Below are positions 59,718 through 64,000 of a stretch of 64,000 bases of DNA, one piece after another. How positions within the stretch are numbered: position 1 is the stretch's first letter; each line of letters opens with the position of its first letter. Made by a program: the position numbers and the translations under genes. This DNA is from Smallanthus sonchifolius (lineage: Eukaryota; Streptophyta; Magnoliopsida; Asterales; Asteraceae): contig CM042034.1 of assembly GCA_023525975.1 (NCBI GenBank), positions 9,369,501 to 9,433,500 on the forward strand, written 5' to 3'. The notes under the pieces are model-generated. The model had not been told where the DNA came from. It did not search any database and saw only the letters and a program-made list of their open reading frames with translations.

Positions 59718-61411
59718 TTACAACAAAGGCAAAGATGAAGTGATGAGTGTGGATCCAAGAAGACTGTTATCTGTTCTTGGGCTACTTCCAGCACTGCTAT
59801 TTGAAAAACAACCAAAACCAGTCTTCTGCAGCACACCGGTTGGCGACAACGTCATCTGTTGGCTGCTTTCCCAACCATCTGTCATCAGATTTAGAGCCGA
59901 CGGGCTGTTGTTGTTCGTATTATGATTCAAAACCTCACCTAACGGCCCGCCCGATGATGTTTCCCAAGACACAGGAATCCAATTTGGTTGAGGCATTTCA
60001 TCGAACACCTTGGGGGCGGTGGTATTACCCACTCCCAACCCCATTCTTAGAGGCGACAAGTTGAGTCTCTCGCGAACTGGCGATGAATTTGACGACATGA
60101 AGTCCGAGGAAGACAATGGAATCGAGATCGACAGCTGGGTTTTGTTCAAATGCGGCCAATCGTTCATGAATTGGTGAAGGGAATTTTGGGGCTTTTGACC
60201 TACATTGTCGGTTTTGTGTAACGGGTTCAGTAACGAGTCCGAGCAAACGAACCCGAACTCCGATGGAACCGAAATCGCCTTCTGTGTGACACCGATCGAT
60301 GAATCTTGAGTTTTCTCCGATCCGATATTTCCCTTGTTTAAGAAACCTCTGCACAAGATTCACAAATTCAAAGTTTTAATTTGTTAATTTTTCAAAATAC
60401 CCAAAAAAAAAGTGCAAACAATTACCAAATTACCTGTTAATTTGGTGTTGATTTTGTTGATTCAAGTGGCTGACAACAGTGGGGGTGGTAGTTACCACTG
60501 CGGCCTGAACAGATGCCCCGGCCGCGGTAGCAGTGGTGCTAACTCCGTTGGCGACGGAATGGCCAGTGAGGCCTTCCACAGGCTTTCTTGAACGATGCCG
60601 GCCTCTGTTCATATGCCGTTCACAATACTTCTGATCCGCCACCGCGTCTCGAGAGCACCGCCACTTCTTCCCGTCGGTCCTCCGGCACCGCCCGGGCTCC
60701 GGATCGAAGTTGTTCGAAAACCCCATATGGAACCCACCCCACCCATCTGTTAAAAAACAAACATAATTTCAAATTTAACAAACTTATTAAGAATAACCGT
60801 TGACCGTTAACGAACTTACAGGCGGCATGCCGGAGATTAGTTCCGGGATACGAACAAAACGCCGCCGTTTCAAGCGCTTTCCTAATCGGAATAAGCAGAT
60901 TAGACGGAATCGGAGCATTAACCGTTATATATTTATAGATCAACGCTTGATGTTCCAACTCCATCCATTGTGACGGCGTAAACACCCCTCGCACACCATA
61001 ACCTGCAACCATTCCACAAACCGTCACAAAAAGCCCAAACCGTCACAAAAAATCCCAAACCGTCGCAAAAGCCACAAACCAAGTCACAAACCGTCACAAA
61101 TGTAAAAAAAACATAAAAAACCCGGCGGTACCGTTACCGTTAGGTTTTCGAGCATAATAAGGTAATGCGGGAGTCCAGTGTGTGTTGGGTGAAGAAAAGC
61201 TAAGCATATTCTGAGAATCAGAATAAAGAGAGGTGTTGAGTTTAGGCAGTTTCATGTCCCTCCATTGATCTTGATTCTGAGCAGTTGCAGAAGAAGAAAG
61301 AGACTTATTAAGTGCAGAGGGTTTGGGTTTTGGATCGAAATCATAAGCGGAAATGAGAGGGTTATTATTATTGTCTGAGCAGAACAGAGGATCAAAACCC
61401 CCAAAATCCAT
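59718..61411 (-). CDS. GRF: growth-regulating factor (QLQ and WRC domains), four exons
   Basis: Exons are 61411-61138, 61002-60820, 60746-60434 and 60348-59718, with frame kept across GT-AG junctions, giving 466 residues. QLQ domain at about 99-134 (FTPSQWMELEHQALIYKY ... LLIPIRK) binds GIF coactivators; WRC at about 166-208 (DPEPGRCRRTDGKKWRC, then C and H zinc ligands and a basic stretch) is the nuclear DNA-binding part. The C-terminal region has TQL and GGPLGEVL motifs, placing it with the Arabidopsis GRF1/GRF2-like group, and the exon number agrees. GRFs promote cell proliferation in leaves and other organs. A miR396 target site is present in exon 3. An alternative exon-1 donor 6 bases downstream (61132) would add two residues, Asn-Gly. 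All domains are intact, so the gene looks functional. Confidence 0.95.
60574..60594 (-). promoter_or_regulatory. miR396 target site in GRF exon 3
   Basis: The minus strand reads CGTTCAAGAAAGCCTGTGG and onward, over the codons for RSRKPVE. It pairs with miR396 along its length with the single-base bulge known in GRF targets. Post-transcriptional restriction of GRF by miR396 is established in plants; here it is inferred from the match. Confidence 0.9.
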
Positions 61412-61521
61412 AGAGACCCACCACCAGCGGATTGGAGTCTTTTTTTTAAAGATTTTATTATATCAGAAAAAGATGGAGGGGAGGGGAGGGGAGGGGAGGA
61501 TTGGAGGTATTTGAGTAACAT
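61252..61521 (-). promoter_or_regulatory. upstream ORF overlapping the GRF start
   Basis: An 89-codon ORF starts 110 bases before the GRF ATG in another frame and ends inside GRF exon 1. A TATA-like stretch at about 61672-61685 would put it in the 5' UTR. If translated it would reduce GRF initiation. Whether the leader extends this far is unknown. Confidence 0.4.
61474..61500. repeat. G-rich tract (GGAGGGG repeats) in the GRF leader region
   Basis: Five GGAGGG-type runs on the + strand, so CCTCCCC in the GRF sense strand. It can form a G-quadruplex on the template strand. CT-rich leaders are common in plants, so this may be ordinary. Confidence 0.7.
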
Positions 61522-61710
61522 ATGGGAAGAGTGTTGTATGCAGGAACGTTTTAATGGGTCTTGTGCGTGTGTTCAAGATTTTTTTGAGGGCATTTATGGA
61601 AGGAAGACAGAGAAAGTAAGCTATGAATATCTTTTAAAATATTCTACAAATTTTTACCATTAATTTAATGAATTTATATTTATAAAATATAATAAAATAA
61701 TTTATAATAG

Positions 61711-62057
61711 GATAAAGTGTCATTTATGTCATCTAAAAACTTTTTTTTAATTTTTTTGTCGTTCACTTTTTAAAATTAAGACATTTTTATCCAATTGAAT
61801 AACTTCATCTATATTTTAACGTTAAATCAGAAAAATTTTGGTCTATTGAAATGCCTTCTACTCTTTATTGTATTCAAGAAAGATTTTTAAAAAGACCAAA
61901 TTTAATATGATTTAAGGTTAAAATATAGACGAAGTTGGTTAGTTAGATAAAAATAACTATATTTTGAAAAGTCAGGGACTAAAAAATTTTAAATTTTTTT
62001 TTTTGATGAAAATGACTAAAATAGTCAAACCACATGAATGAAAATGACATTTTACTC
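61711..62057. mobile_element. Mutator-like MITE upstream of GRF, 347 bp
   Basis: Ends GATAAAGTGTCATTTATG and the complement of AAAATGACATTTTACTC, flanked by the perfect 10-bp direct repeat TTTATAATAG (61701-61710 and 62058-62067). A 9-10-bp duplication fits Mutator-like elements. It lies 300 bp upstream of the GRF start codon. Confidence 0.78.
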
Positions 62058-62067
62058 TTTATAATAG

Positions 62068-63032
62068 TTTTTTAGAAAAACTTTAAAAATAAAATAGGTT
62101 TACTTTGTTCTCAAAGGACGTCCTGATGATTAAATGATGTGTCATATAACTAAAAATTGAGAGTTCAAATTCTTTAAATTAAGAAATGACATATTTATTC
62201 TATAAAATTACAAATTTAGGTATTTCAGTATAAAAAAAACAGGTTTACTTCAATTAAATGAACAATAATTAATATTTTAAGGTAGGGATGTTGAATATGT
62301 GATTTGAATCATTTCATGAAGAACATGTTTTGCTTAAAGTTGAATTTATATTTAGAAAAACACGTAGGTATTTACTAATAATTAAAATTTTATTTTTTAT
62401 TTTTCTTAAAAAAATCTTTATTTTAAAGTTGGTTTTTTATTAAAAAAAATGACATGTATTCTTAAACTGTGAAACTCTGAATAGAGATGATGTTTTATAC
62501 GTGTAAATATGATATGAATGATTTTTTTATACAAGATGATCTAATTTAAGACTGTTAAAAATTGATTTGTTAAATTATCAAGGATTACAATATTTTACAT
62601 GTCAATTATATCAGAAAAAATAAGTTGCATAGAAAACGTTATGCAATTATCATACCTAGAAGGTAATATTATTCCATATATAAAACCTATGTGTAACCAT
62701 ATTTATACACACGATGAATATACGAGTTAACGTTGAAATTTAATGACCGTTAGTCTAAATGACGTAACATGTAAAGTTTTTTAAACATAAAAGATGTTTT
62801 CTGTTATTTTCTTAGTTAAATGACGTATTCTAAAATTTGGTTAATATTTAAAGTACGTAATTTATAATTTACGCTATTTTTTATAATAAGAGTTGAAAAT
62901 CTTCTTTTTATTAATCTTAAAAGATGTTTTATATTTAGATATTTATGAACAATATATATAAGAATTCCTTTTTTAAAGGAGTGGAATGCAACATTTTGGT
63001 TTTGACATAAAAAAAGAGGTAATAATATTTAG
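62068..63032. other. AT-rich sequence upstream of GRF
   Basis: Very AT-rich with no ORF, RNA gene or clear element ends found. It may hold distal GRF promoter sequence or decayed MITEs. Confidence 0.45.
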
Positions 63033-64000
63033 AGTAAATTACAGATATCGTCCTTTATGTTTATACCTTTTTTCAGATGGCGTCCTTTAGCAAAAAAATT
63101 ATCAGGTATCATCCTTTATGTTTAATTTTTTTACAGTTTACGTCTTTTGGCATACCAAGCGTTAATTTTTCCAGTTAACTCAAGTCAGGCGCCACTCACG
63201 TGAGGGCAAAATGGTCTTTCCATCTTTTAAAGGACTATTTGTGTAATTAAGTTAATGACAATGATATCCATCTCTCTCTACCACCACTCTCTTCTCTCTC
63301 TACTCCCCCCTCTCAACCATTACTGCCGGTTAAAACCACCATCATCGCTCGTCAACATCACCACAGCCACGTCTCAAAACCGGCCATTAATAGGGGAAAT
63401 CGATTATATAGTATATGCTAGGGTTTCGTTGATGAATTAATAGGGGAAATCGATTTCAGAATCATATAGATGCAAATTAGCCATCTTAATATGAATTTCT
63501 AGATCCACAAATTCTAGAAAATATTAGTACAAGTATGGAAGATTTATGGAAAAGCAAATTAGCCATAACCATACCTTTATGGCTAATTGACACTGAGAGT
63601 TGGTGATTTATGGAAAAGCAATCGATTTCAAAAACATCCACAAACGATCGACGAAGAAATTGACACTGAGAGTTGAAAATTCAGATGAAAATGTCACCAC
63701 CGGCGTGGAAACCCACTGCCACCGTCGTAACAAGAACAGCAACAAACCCTAATCTGACTTCAATCACAAATTTTGAGCATAGCCTAGATCAACAAACCCA
63801 CTGCCACCGCCAAATTCATGTTCTCCCCTTCTGAACCATCCATTTTTGTCCAAACAGATCGAGGAGGTGGAGATGACAGTGGTGAGGAGATGGAGATGAC
63901 AATGGCGAGGAGGTGGAGATGACGGTGGCGATGGGGAGGGCAGTGTAGGGGACTCGCAGATGAGGTCGTAGATGGTGGAGATGAGGCGGAGGAGTGGGGT
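63033..64000. mobile_element. left part of a Mutator-like element running off the window
   Basis: Begins AGAGTAAATTACAG with three close CCTTTATG/CCTTTAGC words, the common plant terminus also seen in the PRP40 intron. Inside, 63275-63380 is a CACCA-rich stretch. 63385-63690 holds shuffled direct repeats (GATTTATGGAAAAGCAA at 63541 and 63604; ATTGACACTGAGAGTTG at 63588 and 63659). 63860-63935 is a minisatellite on GGTGGAGATGACRRTGG of about 24 bp. The right end is outside the window. Confidence 0.45.

Overview
The window is plant nuclear DNA: spliced genes with GT-AG introns, AT-rich intergenic sequence, LTR retrotransposons primed from initiator tRNA-Met, MITEs and a Helitron. Protein family content points to a eudicot. 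The style of the gypsy Gag-Pol (an MPPRRD start and a Tekay/Del-type chromodomain end) recalls Asteraceae elements, but that placement is recall, not a search result.

Left third (1-24.2 kb): a three-level retrotransposon nest. Level 1 is a decayed Ty1/copia element on the + strand, with protease at about 462-561 and the rest of Pol at 20630-23915. Level 2 is a minus-strand gypsy solo LTR (562-20629) that split the copia protease codon for codon and made a CCTGA target duplication. Level 3 sits inside that solo LTR: a 17.3-kb head-to-tail dimer of a Ty3/gypsy chromovirus, LTR-internal-LTR-internal-LTR. It has three 2308-bp LTRs, a 7487-bp period and one GTGGT target duplication around the whole array. 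I found only three base differences within the array. Both internal copies carry the same two premature stops. Each LTR holds 14 copies of a CpG-rich CACGGTCGYGC-like motif at about 21-22 bp spacing.

Middle (24.2-44.8 kb): a two-exon DC1-domain gene (27058-29088, +) whose stop falls one codon before the last zinc ligand; a complete 27-exon PRP40-type pre-mRNA splicing factor gene (30740-39299, -), 953 residues, with TIR elements in two introns and a hAT MITE upstream; and a small DUF688-like ORF (43942-44289, -) with a Helitron 105 bp upstream of its start.

Right part (44.8-64 kb): two TIR elements rich in telomere-like repeats on either side of a retroviral/pararetroviral protease remnant, a TA microsatellite, a 0.6-kb foldback element, a duplicated block that may be non-coding RNA (51.8-52.1 kb), and a four-exon GROWTH-REGULATING FACTOR gene (59718-61411, -). 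The GRF gene has QLQ and WRC domains, an intact miR396 site, an overlapping upstream ORF and a Mutator-like MITE in its upstream region.

No operon-like coordination is visible. The host genes are independent plant genes and most of the rest is transposon-derived. All exon models were made by hand from splice consensus and family knowledge. The tandem copies were compared by eye, so further single-base differences may have been missed.
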